Below, in pieces: positions 44,397 to 52,900 of a DNA stretch of 64,000 nucleotides. Under the pieces are notes generated by a model. It had not been told where the DNA came from. It searched no databases and worked only from the letters and a program-made list of their open reading frames with translations. Numbering within the stretch: position 1 is the stretch's first letter; the number at the start of each line of letters is the position of its first letter. The stretch covers positions 310,001 to 374,000 of the forward strand of contig NZ_FNUY01000002.1 in the NCBI RefSeq assembly GCF_900108245.1, in the 5' to 3' direction. The DNA is from Allobosea lathyri. GTDB taxonomy: Bacteria > Pseudomonadota > Alphaproteobacteria > Rhizobiales > Beijerinckiaceae. Position numbers and translations under genes: made by a program.

Positions 44397-45665
44397 TCAG
44401 CGCAGCAGGGCGTAGGCGAGGAAGCCGACCATCTCGCCAGCCTGGATCTGCGTCACGCTTTCCGGCAGTTCGACGAGCCCATCCGTTTCCGTCAGCGACG
44501 TGATGATTCCAGCGCCCTCGCGCGGATGCTTTTGCGCTTCGACAACGCCATCGGCGGCACGGTTCAGCTGGACGCGGACATATTCGCGCCGCCCCTCTTT
44601 CTTCCGATAGTCGAAGGCCGAGCGGACTGGCAGCGCGAGCGGCGCCTGCGGCCGGCCGCCGCCAAGCGCGGCAAGAAATGGCCTGACGATATTGGCGAAG
44701 GTGACGAAGACGGCGACGGGATTGCCGGGCAGCCCTATAAAGGCCGCTGCCTCGCCCCCTGAGGCCGGGATCACGCCCATCGCCACCGGCCTGCCCGGCT
44801 TGATCGCAAGCCGCCAGAGCGCGAGCGTTCCGACCTGCTCGACCGCTGCCTTGACGTGGTCTTCCTCGCCGGTGGAAACGCCGCCCGACGTTAGGATCAG
44901 GTCGTGGCCCTGAGCCGCCTCCGCCAGCGCACGTGCCACCACCGCCTGATCGTCACCGAGAATGCCGAGATCAGTCACTTCGGCGCCGAGACGACGCAGC
45001 AGCGATTGCAGCATGAAGCGATTGGAATCGAAGAGCTGTGCCGGCCCGAGCGGGTTCCCGGGCGAGACGATCTCGTCGCCTGTCGAGAACACCGCGACCC
45101 GGACTTTCCGACGCACCGACAGGTCAGTCAGGCCCAGTGCTGCGGCGAGTGCCAGAGCCTCGGGCGTCACCAACTGGCCATCGTGCAGCGCCACGCTGCC
45201 CTTCGCCAGATCCTCCCCGGCCGGCCGGCTGTTGGCGCCCGGCTTCAAGCCTCTGGGCAGGACGACCTTGTCGCCCTCGCGCCGGGCATCCTCCTGCATG
45301 AACACCGTGTCGCTGCCGTCCGGCATCGGCGCGCCGGTGAAGATCCGCACGGCCTCCCCCTGCCCGATCGAACAGCCGGCGAGAGCGCCTGCGGCAACAC
45401 GCCCCGCAACGGGCAGGACGGTTTCACCCTGTTTCAACAGATCGGCGAAGCGCACGGCGTAACCGTCGACAGCGGAATTGAAGAAGGGCGGCAGATCGTA
45501 GCCGGCCACGACATCACCCGCGAGGATGCGCCCCTCCGCATCGAGCAGGGGCAGAATCTGCGTTTGTGCAACTGGAACGAGATCGCAGTTGACGCGCGCA
45601 AGAGCGTCGTCGATCGAGAGGAGTCCGCCGCCAAAGGCGAACTGATCCGAGGAAAGCTGAGCCAT
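44397..45665 (-). CDS. moeA: Molybdopterin molybdenumtransferase MoeA (canonical)
   Basis: Inserts molybdate (or tungstate) into MPT-AMP. 422 residues, full length. Motifs intact: PPFFNSAVDGYAVR, TGAPMPDGSDTVFMQED, FSTGDEIV, LTSGGVSTGEEDHVKAA and GLPGNPVAVFVTF. This is the third MoeA-related gene in the window and the most conventional. Same strand as the downstream fdh genes' direction, separated from them by 107 bp. Confidence 0.94.
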   Translation of the reverse strand: MAQLSSDQFAFGGGLLSIDDALARVNCDLVPVAQTQILPLLDAEGRILAGDVVAGYDLPPFFNSAVDGYAVRFADLLKQGETVLPVAGRVAAGALAGCSIGQGEAVRIFTGAPMPDGSDTVFMQEDARREGDKVVLPRGLKPGANSRPAGEDLAKGSVALHDGQLVTPEALALAAALGLTDLSVRRKVRVAVFSTGDEIVSPGNPLGPAQLFDSNRFMLQSLLRRLGAEVTDLGILGDDQAVVARALAEAAQGHDLILTSGGVSTGEEDHVKAAVEQVGTLALWRLAIKPGRPVAMGVIPASGGEAAAFIGLPGNPVAVFVTFANIVRPFLAALGGGRPQAPLALPVRSAFDYRKKEGRREYVRVQLNRAADGVVEAQKHPREGAGIITSLTETDGLVELPESVTQIQAGEMVGFLAYALLR

Positions 45666-45772
45666 GCTGAAGGCTTAGCACGCACGATGCCGTTGCGGGA
45701 GACGTGCCGGAAAGAACTCCCGCTTGGACCGGCCCACATCTCTCGAGCGAAGGCCCAGGGATGCAAACGGGC

Positions 45773-46792
45773 TCATTCGGCTGGTTGGGCGGCTCCAGGC
45801 GGCAGCTTGCGGCTCCTTGAGGCGACCTCCTCGACCCAGAGGGAGTGATGCTCCTTGGCCCAGTTGAGATCGACCTCGCCGATCGTCATCGCCTCAAGGG
45901 CGCCCTCCATGCCGAGCGTGCCGATATAGATATGGGCGAGGATGACGGCGATCAGCAGGACACCGGCGAGGCCGTGGATGATGTTCCAGAACTGCATCGC
46001 CAGCACGCCACCGGAGACGAAGGGGAAGATCAGGAAAATCCCCGAAACCGAGAGCGCTGCCCCACCGATCATGACGGCCCAGAAGACGCCCTTCTGCCCG
46101 GCATTGAACTTACGCGCTGGTGGATGGTCGTGGCCGATGATCCCGCCGCCCCGGCGCAGCCACTCCCAATCGAGGCGGCTGGGGATGTTGTGCCCGATCC
46201 AAACGAGGAACATGCCGGCAATCCCGAGCATGAAAGGCCAGGCGAGATAGTTGTGAGAGTATTTCGCCCATTCCGACAACGTCGCGAACGCATCCTCGCC
46301 GACCAGCGGCAGCAGGATGAATTTGCCGATCGTCACGTTAAGACCCGACAGAGCGAGGATGATGAAGCTGCCCGCCACGAGCCAGTGGATCATCCGCTCG
46401 AATGCCGAAAAGCGAACGATCTTGACGCCGGAAAAGCCCTTTTCCAAGCGAACCCGGCCGCGCACCAGGTAGAATACCACCAATACGGCGAGCATGCCGA
46501 GAATGGCGATGGCGCCGACCCAGTGCATCGCGCCCTGATGGAAAGCACGCCAAGCCTGCCCCTGCGGCTGGACGAGATTGGCGGCGTTCCGGTCGGGGAT
46601 CGTGATGCGGCCCGACAGCGTTGTCCCCGTCCCCGGCGTGCCGGCACGCAAGGCCTCGATGAGCTGCCGCTCCTGCACCGATGACGCGGTCGGATTGACC
46701 GAGTCCGGTTGCTGCGCGACGGCCGGAGCCGCGACGCCGCAGGCCAGCGCGAACAGCAAGGCCATTGCGAGAGACCGAAGCGGATTGCGCAT
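45773..46792 (-). CDS. fdoI: Formate dehydrogenase gamma subunit (cytochrome b556)
   Basis: Membrane subunit passing electrons from FDH to quinone, 339 residues. Signal-like N-terminus (residues 1-26, PAVAQQ), then a region ending in helix 1 (HQGAMHWVGAIAIL) and helices with candidate haem histidines in FERMIHWLVAGSFIIL, SHNYLAWPFML, and WNIIHGLAGVLLIAVILAHIYIG. ATG at 46792 is preceded by GGGAGGACC. It is longer than E. coli FdoI owing to the N-terminal extension, as in other alphaproteobacteria. Confidence 0.92.
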   Translation of the reverse strand: MRNPLRSLAMALLFALACGVAAPAVAQQPDSVNPTASSVQERQLIEALRAGTPGTGTTLSGRITIPDRNAANLVQPQGQAWRAFHQGAMHWVGAIAILGMLAVLVVFYLVRGRVRLEKGFSGVKIVRFSAFERMIHWLVAGSFIILALSGLNVTIGKFILLPLVGEDAFATLSEWAKYSHNYLAWPFMLGIAGMFLVWIGHNIPSRLDWEWLRRGGGIIGHDHPPARKFNAGQKGVFWAVMIGGAALSVSGIFLIFPFVSGGVLAMQFWNIIHGLAGVLLIAVILAHIYIGTLGMEGALEAMTIGEVDLNWAKEHHSLWVEEVASRSRKLPPGAAQPAE

Positions 46793-46878
46793 CGGGTGGT
46801 CCTCCCTCTCGGGCTGCCCACGATGCTGCGGGAGCCCTTTTGCGATGCGGTGGCGGGGTACCCTGCCACCGAAACAGA

Positions 46879-47475
46879 TCAAACCGCGACGGTTTCCTTG
46901 TAGGCCGTCTGCCAGCCCCAGGCTCCGGAGCCATAGCCGCGCTTCAGCACGCGCTCCTTGTAGATGGTCGCGATCATGGCGCTGTCGCCCGCGAGCAGCG
47001 CCTTGGTCGAGCACATCTCGGCGCAGAGCGGCAGCTTGCCCTGGGCGAGGCGATTGGCGCCGTAGGCGGCGTATTCCTCGACCGAATTGTCGGCCAGCGG
47101 CCCGCCGGAGCAGTAGGTGCATTTGTCCATCTTGCCGCGCGTGCCGAAATTGCCGACGCGCGGATATTGCGGCGCGCCGAAGGGGCAGGCGTAGAAGCAG
47201 TAGCCGCAGCCGATGCACAGCTCCTTGGAATGCAGCACGACGGCGTCATCGGTGGTGTAGAAGCAGCTGACCGGGCAGACCGCCGCGCAGGGCGCGTCGG
47301 TGCAGTGCATGCAGGCCATCGAGACCGAACGCTCGCCGGGTTTGCCGTCATTGATCGTGACGACGCGGCGACGATTGATGCCCCAGGGGACATCATGCTC
47401 GTTCTTGCAGGCGGTGACGCAGGCGTTGCATTCGATGCAGCGGTCAGCGTCGCAGAGGAATTTCATACGGGCCAT
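46879..47475 (-). CDS. fdoH: Formate dehydrogenase iron-sulfur (beta) subunit
   Basis: 198-residue ferredoxin-like subunit with four [4Fe-4S] sites: CIECNACVTACKNEH, CMHCTDAPCAAVCPV, CIGCGYCFYACPFGAP and the CTYC ... C ... C set. It moves electrons from the catalytic subunit to the cytochrome b subunit. ATG at 47475 gives MARMKFLCDADRC. The C-terminal membrane helix of E. coli FdoH is not evident. 16 bp after the catalytic subunit gene. Confidence 0.94.
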   Translation of the reverse strand: MARMKFLCDADRCIECNACVTACKNEHDVPWGINRRRVVTINDGKPGERSVSMACMHCTDAPCAAVCPVSCFYTTDDAVVLHSKELCIGCGYCFYACPFGAPQYPRVGNFGTRGKMDKCTYCSGGPLADNSVEEYAAYGANRLAQGKLPLCAEMCSTKALLAGDSAMIATIYKERVLKRGYGSGAWGWQTAYKETVAV

Positions 47476-47491
47476 GATCTCGGTCCTCCCC

Positions 47492-50443
47492 TCACGCTGC
47501 CTGGATCTGGCAGAGCGTCGCCTTGCCTTCATGCATGCCCGTCACGGGGTCATAGCCGTAGGTCGTGATGGTGTTGACGCTTTCGCCCAGCACGATCGGC
47601 GAGGCGCCTGGCGGGTAATTGCCGCGCTGGTCGACACCCTGGTACCAGCCGCCGAAATGGAACGGCATCCAGGCGACGCCTGGGCCGACCCGCTCGGTCA
47701 CCAGCGCCTTCACCCGGGCGCGGGCGCCCTCGGGCCCCGCGACCCAGACCCATTGGCCATCGACGATGCCCCGCTGGCCGGCATCGCGCGGATTGATCTC
47801 CACGAACATGTCCTGCTGAAGTTCGGCGAGCCATTTGTTGGAGCGCGTTTCCTCGCCACCTCCCTCGAACTCGACGAGGCGTCCGGAGGTCAGGATGATC
47901 GGGAAGCTCTTGGCGATACCGCTGGCGACCGCGCCGTTCTGGTAGGTTGCGCCGAGATTGGGCATGCGCAGCGTCCGCTCGTCGGCCCGCGTCGGATATT
48001 TCGCGACGAGATCGGGGCGCGGCGTGTAGATCGGTTCGCGATGCACCGGCACCGGATCCGGCAGGTTCCAGGCGATGGCGCGGGCCTTGCCGTTGCCGAA
48101 GGGGCAGACGTTTTTCTCGAGGCAGACGCGCTGGATGCCGCCCGAGAGGTCGGTCGACCAGCTGACGGTGCCGGGATTGCCGCCGCCGATCTGTTCGATC
48201 GTTGCCCTTTCTTCGGGCGTCAGATCGGCATCCCAGCCCAGGCGCTGGAAGACCGCATAGGTGAATTCCGGATAACCGTCCTGGATCGGCGAATCGAGGT
48301 TCCAGGAGTTCTGCGCGAGCAACGTCTCGCCATTGCGCTCCAGGCCGAAACGCGGACGGAAGGCGCCGCCACCATCCATGATGCGCAGATTGGTGTTGTA
48401 GAGGATGTGGGTGCCGGGATGGCGCACCTCGGGCTTCCCCCAGCACGGCCAGGGCAGGCCGTAATAGTCGCCGCCTACGTCGGCGGCGTCCTTGGGGGCG
48501 CGCAGCGAGACGATGTCGAACTTGCCCTGGTTGGCCATATGGGCCTTGAGACGCTCGGGCGACTGCCCGGTGTAACCGGTGGACCAGCCGCCGCGATTGA
48601 TCTCGCGCAGCAGGGATTCGGCCTCCGGCTCGTCACCGAACTTGCCTTTGACCAGCTTGATGTTCTTGAACATCTCGGTGGCGAAGCCGAGCTTCTGGGC
48701 AAATTTGTAGATGATCCAGTAGTCGTTGGCGGATTCGAATATCGGCTCGACGATCTTCTCGCCCCATTGCAGTGAGCGGTTCGACGCCGTGCGTGTGCCG
48801 TCGCATTCGAAGCTCGTGCAGGCCGGCAGGACATAGGTGCCGTCGCGCCGGTTGTGGAGCGAGACGAAATTCGTCGGATGCGGGTCGATGATGACCAGCA
48901 TCTCCAGCTTGCCGAGGCCTTCCACCGCGCCGGGCACACGGGGAATCGTGTTGCCGCCATGGCCCATGACGAACATCGCCTTGATGTTGTCCTTCTGGTC
49001 GACCTGATCCGTCGGGAGCAGTGTCGCGTCGAACCAGCGCGTGGAGGGAATTCCGGAGACCTCCATGTTCTGCTTGGCGGTTCGCGCGGCACGGCCTGCC
49101 TTGGCGGGCACATCGTCGAAGCGCGAGACGAAATAGTCGTAAGGCACGTCCCAGACGCGGGCCCAATGCCGCCAGGCGCCCTCGACCAGGCCGTAATAGA
49201 GCGGCAGATTGCTGACATCGAGGCCCAGATCGGTCGCGCCCTGCACATTGGTGTGGCCGCGGAAGATGTTGGCGCCGGTGCCCTCCTTACCGACATTGCC
49301 GGTGAGCAGAAGCAGCGTGCAATACGCCCGCACATTGGCGGTGCCCACGCTGTGCTGCGTCGCGCCCATGCACCAGATCAGGGTCGACGGCTTTTCGGTC
49401 GCGAACATCTTCGCGACGCGCTCAAGCTGCGCGCCGGGAACCCCGGTGACATCCTCGACGGTCTTGGGATCCCATTTCTCGACCTCTTTCAGCGCCTCGG
49501 ACATGCCGTAGACACGCTTGGCCAGGAAATCCTTGTCCTCCCAGCCATTCTTGATGATGTGCCACATCAGGCCCCAGATCACCGGGATGTCGGTGCCCGA
49601 GCGGATGCGGACATACTCCGTGGCGTGGGCGGCGGTGCGCGTCATCCGCGGATCGATGACGATCATGTTGGCGCGGTTGATCTCCTTGCCGGAGAGCACG
49701 TGCTGCAGCGAGACCGGATGCGCCTCGGCCGGATTGCCGCCCATGATGATCATGGTCTTGGCGTTGCGGATGTCGTTGTAGGAGTTGGTCTGGGCGCCAT
49801 AGCCCCAGGTGTTTGCGACACCCGCGACCGTGGTCGAATGGCAGATGCGGGCCTGATGGTCGACGTTGTTGGTGCCCCAGAACGCCGCGAACTTGCGCAG
49901 CAGGTAGGAGGCTTCGTTGGTGAACTTCGCCGAGCCGAGAATGTAGACGGAATCGGCACCGGACTTCGCCCGGATGTCGAGCATCTTGTCGCCGATCTCG
50001 TTGAAGGCCTGGTCCCAGGAGATGCGCTGCCACTGGCCGCCGACAAGCTTCATCGGGTATTTCACCCGGCGCTCGCCATGGACGATCTCGCGCACCGACG
50101 CGCCCTTGGCGCAATGCGTGCCGCGATTGATCGGGCTTTCCCAGGCCGGTTCCTGGCCGGTCCAGACGCCGTTCTGCACCTCGGCGCGTACCGTGCAGCC
50201 GACCGAGCAGTGGGTGCAGATGTTCTTCCTGATCGTGATCGCGACGCCGGGCTCCGGCGGCGAGATCGCTTCCGCGCGCCGCACGGCGCCCAGGCTCAAC
50301 GCGCCGACAGCCGCCGCGCCGGCAACGCCGAGACCGGAACGGGCGAGAAAGGTGCGTCGGTCCATCACGCCCGAGGTCAAACCGCCGGCAAGACCCGCCA
50401 GGCGGCTGCGGGTCGCATCCTGGGACCTGCGCTTGATCAGCAT
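47492..50443 (-). CDS. fdoG: Formate dehydrogenase catalytic (alpha) subunit, cysteine type
   Basis: 983-residue bis-MGD enzyme oxidising formate to CO2 in the periplasm. Tat signal MDRRTFLARSGLGVAG (residues 27-42). [4Fe-4S] ligands C76, C79, C83 (CTHCSVGC) and C111 (THCAKG). The metal ligand is Cys201 in ARICHSTTVAG, codon TGC at 49841-49843, followed by the essential His202, so no selenocysteine is needed. C-terminal molydopterin-dinucleotide-binding domain ends at residue 983. RBS GAGGGGAC before the ATG. Metal may be W or Mo. Confidence 0.96.
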   Translation of the reverse strand: MLIKRRSQDATRSRLAGLAGGLTSGVMDRRTFLARSGLGVAGAAAVGALSLGAVRRAEAISPPEPGVAITIRKNICTHCSVGCTVRAEVQNGVWTGQEPAWESPINRGTHCAKGASVREIVHGERRVKYPMKLVGGQWQRISWDQAFNEIGDKMLDIRAKSGADSVYILGSAKFTNEASYLLRKFAAFWGTNNVDHQARICHSTTVAGVANTWGYGAQTNSYNDIRNAKTMIIMGGNPAEAHPVSLQHVLSGKEINRANMIVIDPRMTRTAAHATEYVRIRSGTDIPVIWGLMWHIIKNGWEDKDFLAKRVYGMSEALKEVEKWDPKTVEDVTGVPGAQLERVAKMFATEKPSTLIWCMGATQHSVGTANVRAYCTLLLLTGNVGKEGTGANIFRGHTNVQGATDLGLDVSNLPLYYGLVEGAWRHWARVWDVPYDYFVSRFDDVPAKAGRAARTAKQNMEVSGIPSTRWFDATLLPTDQVDQKDNIKAMFVMGHGGNTIPRVPGAVEGLGKLEMLVIIDPHPTNFVSLHNRRDGTYVLPACTSFECDGTRTASNRSLQWGEKIVEPIFESANDYWIIYKFAQKLGFATEMFKNIKLVKGKFGDEPEAESLLREINRGGWSTGYTGQSPERLKAHMANQGKFDIVSLRAPKDAADVGGDYYGLPWPCWGKPEVRHPGTHILYNTNLRIMDGGGAFRPRFGLERNGETLLAQNSWNLDSPIQDGYPEFTYAVFQRLGWDADLTPEERATIEQIGGGNPGTVSWSTDLSGGIQRVCLEKNVCPFGNGKARAIAWNLPDPVPVHREPIYTPRPDLVAKYPTRADERTLRMPNLGATYQNGAVASGIAKSFPIILTSGRLVEFEGGGEETRSNKWLAELQQDMFVEINPRDAGQRGIVDGQWVWVAGPEGARARVKALVTERVGPGVAWMPFHFGGWYQGVDQRGNYPPGASPIVLGESVNTITTYGYDPVTGMHEGKATLCQIQAA

Positions 50444-50456
50444 GGCTTAAGTCCCC

Positions 50457-50714
50457 TCAGTAACGGTTGGTGCGATAAAAGGCCTGCACGTCGGGCGCGT
50501 CGGGCTGATAGCGCGCCTTGGTGCGCTCCGCCTTGGTCTCGCGAACCGACGATTTGCCTGGCTGCTGGGCCTCGGCCTCGGGCGCGGCACCAACGAGCGC
50601 GGCAGCCGCCACCGCGGTGGCGCCGGTCATCGCCTTCAGGACATCGCGGCGCAAGGCCGTGGTCCCCTGCCCGCCGACCTCCTGCCCCTTATCCGTCCCT
50701 GTCTCGTTCGACAT
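50457..50714 (-). CDS. Formate dehydrogenase-region Tat-target small protein
   Basis: 85 residues. A Tat-like signal (LRRDVLKAMTGATAVAAAALVG) is followed by a short basic, tyrosine-containing tail ending in FYRTNRY. Matches the family annotated only as 'formate dehydrogenase region TAT target'. ATG at 50714 has GGAGG 9 bases upstream. Lies 13 bp before fdoG, in its operon. May be a small FDH subunit or an export helper; unknown. Confidence 0.85.
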   Translation of the reverse strand: MSNETGTDKGQEVGGQGTTALRRDVLKAMTGATAVAAAALVGAAPEAEAQQPGKSSVRETKAERTKARYQPDAPDVQAFYRTNRY

Positions 50715-50744
50715 CGGTCCGTCCTCCATCATCTGCTCCGGCGC

Positions 50745-51554
50745 CTAGGCGTCGAAGGAGAAAGCCTCGCTCTCGATTTCCATGAACAGCCGGCCCAACG
50801 CGCCGACGGCGCTGTAAAGGGGGCGGCCCTGAATCGTTTCCAGATCAGCGAAAAAACGCGCGGCCCAAGGCTTCAGATGTGCCTCGAAAAAGGCCTTCTC
50901 CGTCGCATAGCCGTCGCCGACTTCGCCCCTTGCCAGATTGGCCATCACATCGAACAGCAGCGCGATATGATCTTCCGGCTCGCAGGAGCCGTTCTCGCGG
51001 ACGACGCCGAGCTCGACGAAAGACTGGCGCACCTCGGCAAGCGGCCGCTCATGCAGGAAGCCCGTCAGGTAATAGGATGCATAGGGCAGGAGCTCGCCGC
51101 GCCCGATCCCGATGAAGAGATCGAAGAACTCGCGATTGGCCGTCCCGAGATCGGTCTCGGATGCCGCCTGTGCGAGCTTCAGATGCGCCATGCCGAGCGG
51201 CGAGGCATCGCCCTTCAGGGCCGCCACCTGCTGCAACACCGCATCCGTGGGAGCCCTGAACAGCAGGCGGGCGAGCAGCCCGTATTCCGCCGCCCGGTGA
51301 CGGTCCATTTCGTCGATTGCGGTCGCGCCATTGCCGGCTTGCGGCGCCGAATCGATGCTTGCATGGGTCTGGGGGTAGAGGTCAGGGCGCAACAGATGCC
51401 GGCCGACGCCCGTGATCTGCTCGACCGCTATGACGCGCTCGGGCGGGATGCGCTGCCAGTTCGAGACCGAAGGCTGCGAAATGCCGAGCGCGCGGGCGAG
51501 AGCACCTACCCCGCCGACGGCATTGATCGCCACTTCCAGGCCCTGCTCGCGCAT
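50745..51554 (-). CDS. TorD-family chaperone with N-terminal Cro/YdaS-type DNA-binding domain
   Basis: 269 residues. Residues 1-62 form an HTH of the YdaS/Cro type (GGVGALARALGISQPSVSNWQRIPPERVIAVEQ). Residues about 85-260 are an all-helical TorD/DmsD chaperone (RAAEYGLLARLLFRAP, FIGIGRGELLPYASYYLTGF, PEDHIALLFDVMANLA) which binds Tat signals and apo-molybdoenzymes. It precedes the fdh genes on the same strand, so it should mature FDH alpha; the HTH suggests it also regulates the operon. ATG at 51554 follows GAGAGG closely; the frame is open to 51617. Confidence 0.87.
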   Translation of the reverse strand: MREQGLEVAINAVGGVGALARALGISQPSVSNWQRIPPERVIAVEQITGVGRHLLRPDLYPQTHASIDSAPQAGNGATAIDEMDRHRAAEYGLLARLLFRAPTDAVLQQVAALKGDASPLGMAHLKLAQAASETDLGTANREFFDLFIGIGRGELLPYASYYLTGFLHERPLAEVRQSFVELGVVRENGSCEPEDHIALLFDVMANLARGEVGDGYATEKAFFEAHLKPWAARFFADLETIQGRPLYSAVGALGRLFMEIESEAFSFDA

Positions 51555-51640
51555 CCTCTCGCCCGTTTTTGTGCCTCGGTCAGGTTCGGTGCATCTGTGA
51601 GGACACGTCCGATTCAAAGCCGAGGCTTATTCGGTTTAGA

Positions 51641-51655
51641 ATAGCTACAAGCTAT
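51641..51655. promoter_or_regulatory. Candidate operator upstream of the HTH-TorD gene
   Basis: ATAGCT-ACA-AGCTAT, a perfect 6-bp inverted repeat with a 3-base spacer, 87 bp before the HTH-TorD start in the 134-bp gap after the DUF3306 gene. A GCTTATTC / GAATAGC pair overlaps it. Good candidate for the promoter/operator of the torD-fdh transcript and for autoregulation. Confidence 0.5.
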
Positions 51656-51688
51656 GAGCGCAGGGGGCAAGTTGGCCAATAGCCGCAG

Positions 51689-52366
51689 TCAGCCCGGCAG
51701 GGCGCCGCCATGCCGGCGCGGATTGGGCGCCATTTCGCTCCGTGTCGCGCGCGGGCTCGGGGGCTCGGAATGCTCGGAAGCGTCCATTTTTTTCCCCTGC
51801 CCGCCTTCTCCGATTCGATCCGCCAGCGGTAAGGGCTCGTTTTCCGGCAGTTTTGCTAGCGGCAGGTCGGCAGAAGCCACCGCTGCTTCGGTTGCGGCCT
51901 CGCCCTCTTCAGCCTGAGCCATATTGGGTTGGGCTATGGGTTTGATTGGTTCGCCGCGCTCCCCTGCAACCACGCGCTCGAACATGTCCGTCACTTCGCG
52001 GACCATCTCCGCGGATGTCTCCATCGGCCCGTAACCCGGAGCGCCTCCGGGGATGTTGTAGTCATAGGCATAGTCGAGAGCCGGATTGACGTAGTCGCGG
52101 ATCGCAGGGTCGAGCAGCCACATGCGCCGTAAGGCGGCCGTGCGGATATCGGTTGGAACCCATGACTGCATGAAGGCCTGGAGGCTCTGGCCGGGCACGA
52201 GATCTTCGAGGCGCGGCAGTTCGGCGATGAGGTCCTCAAGTGTGCGGCCCTCCGGCAGAGCCGGTTCGGCGACCGGGGCCGCCACGGGCGCGGCAGCCTT
52301 CTCCGGGTCCCGCTTGCGCCGCGACCAGCGTGCAAGGAAGCCCTCCCCGCCCTCGTCGGCGCTCAT
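51689..52366 (-). CDS. DUF3306 family protein (FDH accessory cluster)
   Basis: 225 residues, no signal peptide or membrane segment. N-terminus has EGFLARWSRRKRDPE, then an alanine/proline-rich linker, a conserved core (TLEDLIAELPRLEDLVPGQ, VPTDIRTAALRRMWLLDPAIRDYV), and a low-complexity acidic/proline tail. Family known only by co-occurrence with formate dehydrogenase genes. Overlaps the DUF3305 gene by 4 bp. Confidence 0.85.
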   Translation of the reverse strand: MSADEGGEGFLARWSRRKRDPEKAAAPVAAPVAEPALPEGRTLEDLIAELPRLEDLVPGQSLQAFMQSWVPTDIRTAALRRMWLLDPAIRDYVNPALDYAYDYNIPGGAPGYGPMETSAEMVREVTDMFERVVAGERGEPIKPIAQPNMAQAEEGEAATEAAVASADLPLAKLPENEPLPLADRIGEGGQGKKMDASEHSEPPSPRATRSEMAPNPRRHGGALPG

Positions 52367-52890
52367 GACTGCCCCCCGCCCGGCGGACGACGCAGATTGG
52401 CGGGGTGACCGAGCCCGACCGGCTCGACAGCGTTGTCGTCCTTCCGATCGCGCTTGCGCTTGAAGAAGGTCTGCTCGACATGATGCGCATCGAAGAAGGC
52501 CTGAAGCTCGACCGCGATCTCGTGCGGCATCGGCAGGGCTTCGACCCTGTCGGTCACGACATCGACGAAGGCCTCGCCCTCATAGGGGTCGATGGTCGCT
52601 CCGGCGACGCGCCAGAGACCCTCGCCGTCCTCGCGCAAGGCGACCCAGACGGCGGGGCGGCCCGATACGAGATTGTCGCGGTAATGGGAGGTTTCTCCGG
52701 AATGAAGGGTCAACTCGGCCGGGCCGAGATACCAGCGTTCAGACGTTCCCTCCTGCCCGATCAGCGTCTGCGGCGCGACCTCCGGCAGGCCCGGCAGGAC
52801 AGCCTCGGGAAACCATTCGAAATCGATCCACGGATTGCTGAGCTTGCGCTTCACCGCGACGATACCGACCGTCATGTAGCGGACTGGCAT
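52363..52890 (-). CDS. DUF3305 family protein (FDH accessory cluster)
   Basis: 175 residues, soluble, beta-rich. Conserved-looking blocks are VGIVAVKRKLSNPWIDFEW, ERWYLGPAELTLHSGETSHY and PAVWVALR. The basic C-terminal tail has FKRKRDRKDD. Function unknown; translationally coupled to the DUF3306 gene (4-bp overlap) and 10 bp after the DUF6352 gene. Confidence 0.85.
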   Translation of the reverse strand: MPVRYMTVGIVAVKRKLSNPWIDFEWFPEAVLPGLPEVAPQTLIGQEGTSERWYLGPAELTLHSGETSHYRDNLVSGRPAVWVALREDGEGLWRVAGATIDPYEGEAFVDVVTDRVEALPMPHEIAVELQAFFDAHHVEQTFFKRKRDRKDDNAVEPVGLGHPANLRRPPGGGQS

Positions 52891-52900
52891 GGCATCCTCC

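Noticed and set aside
49841..49843. Possible selenocysteine codon in FDH
   Set aside because: The codon is TGC (Cys), so no recoding or SECIS element is needed.
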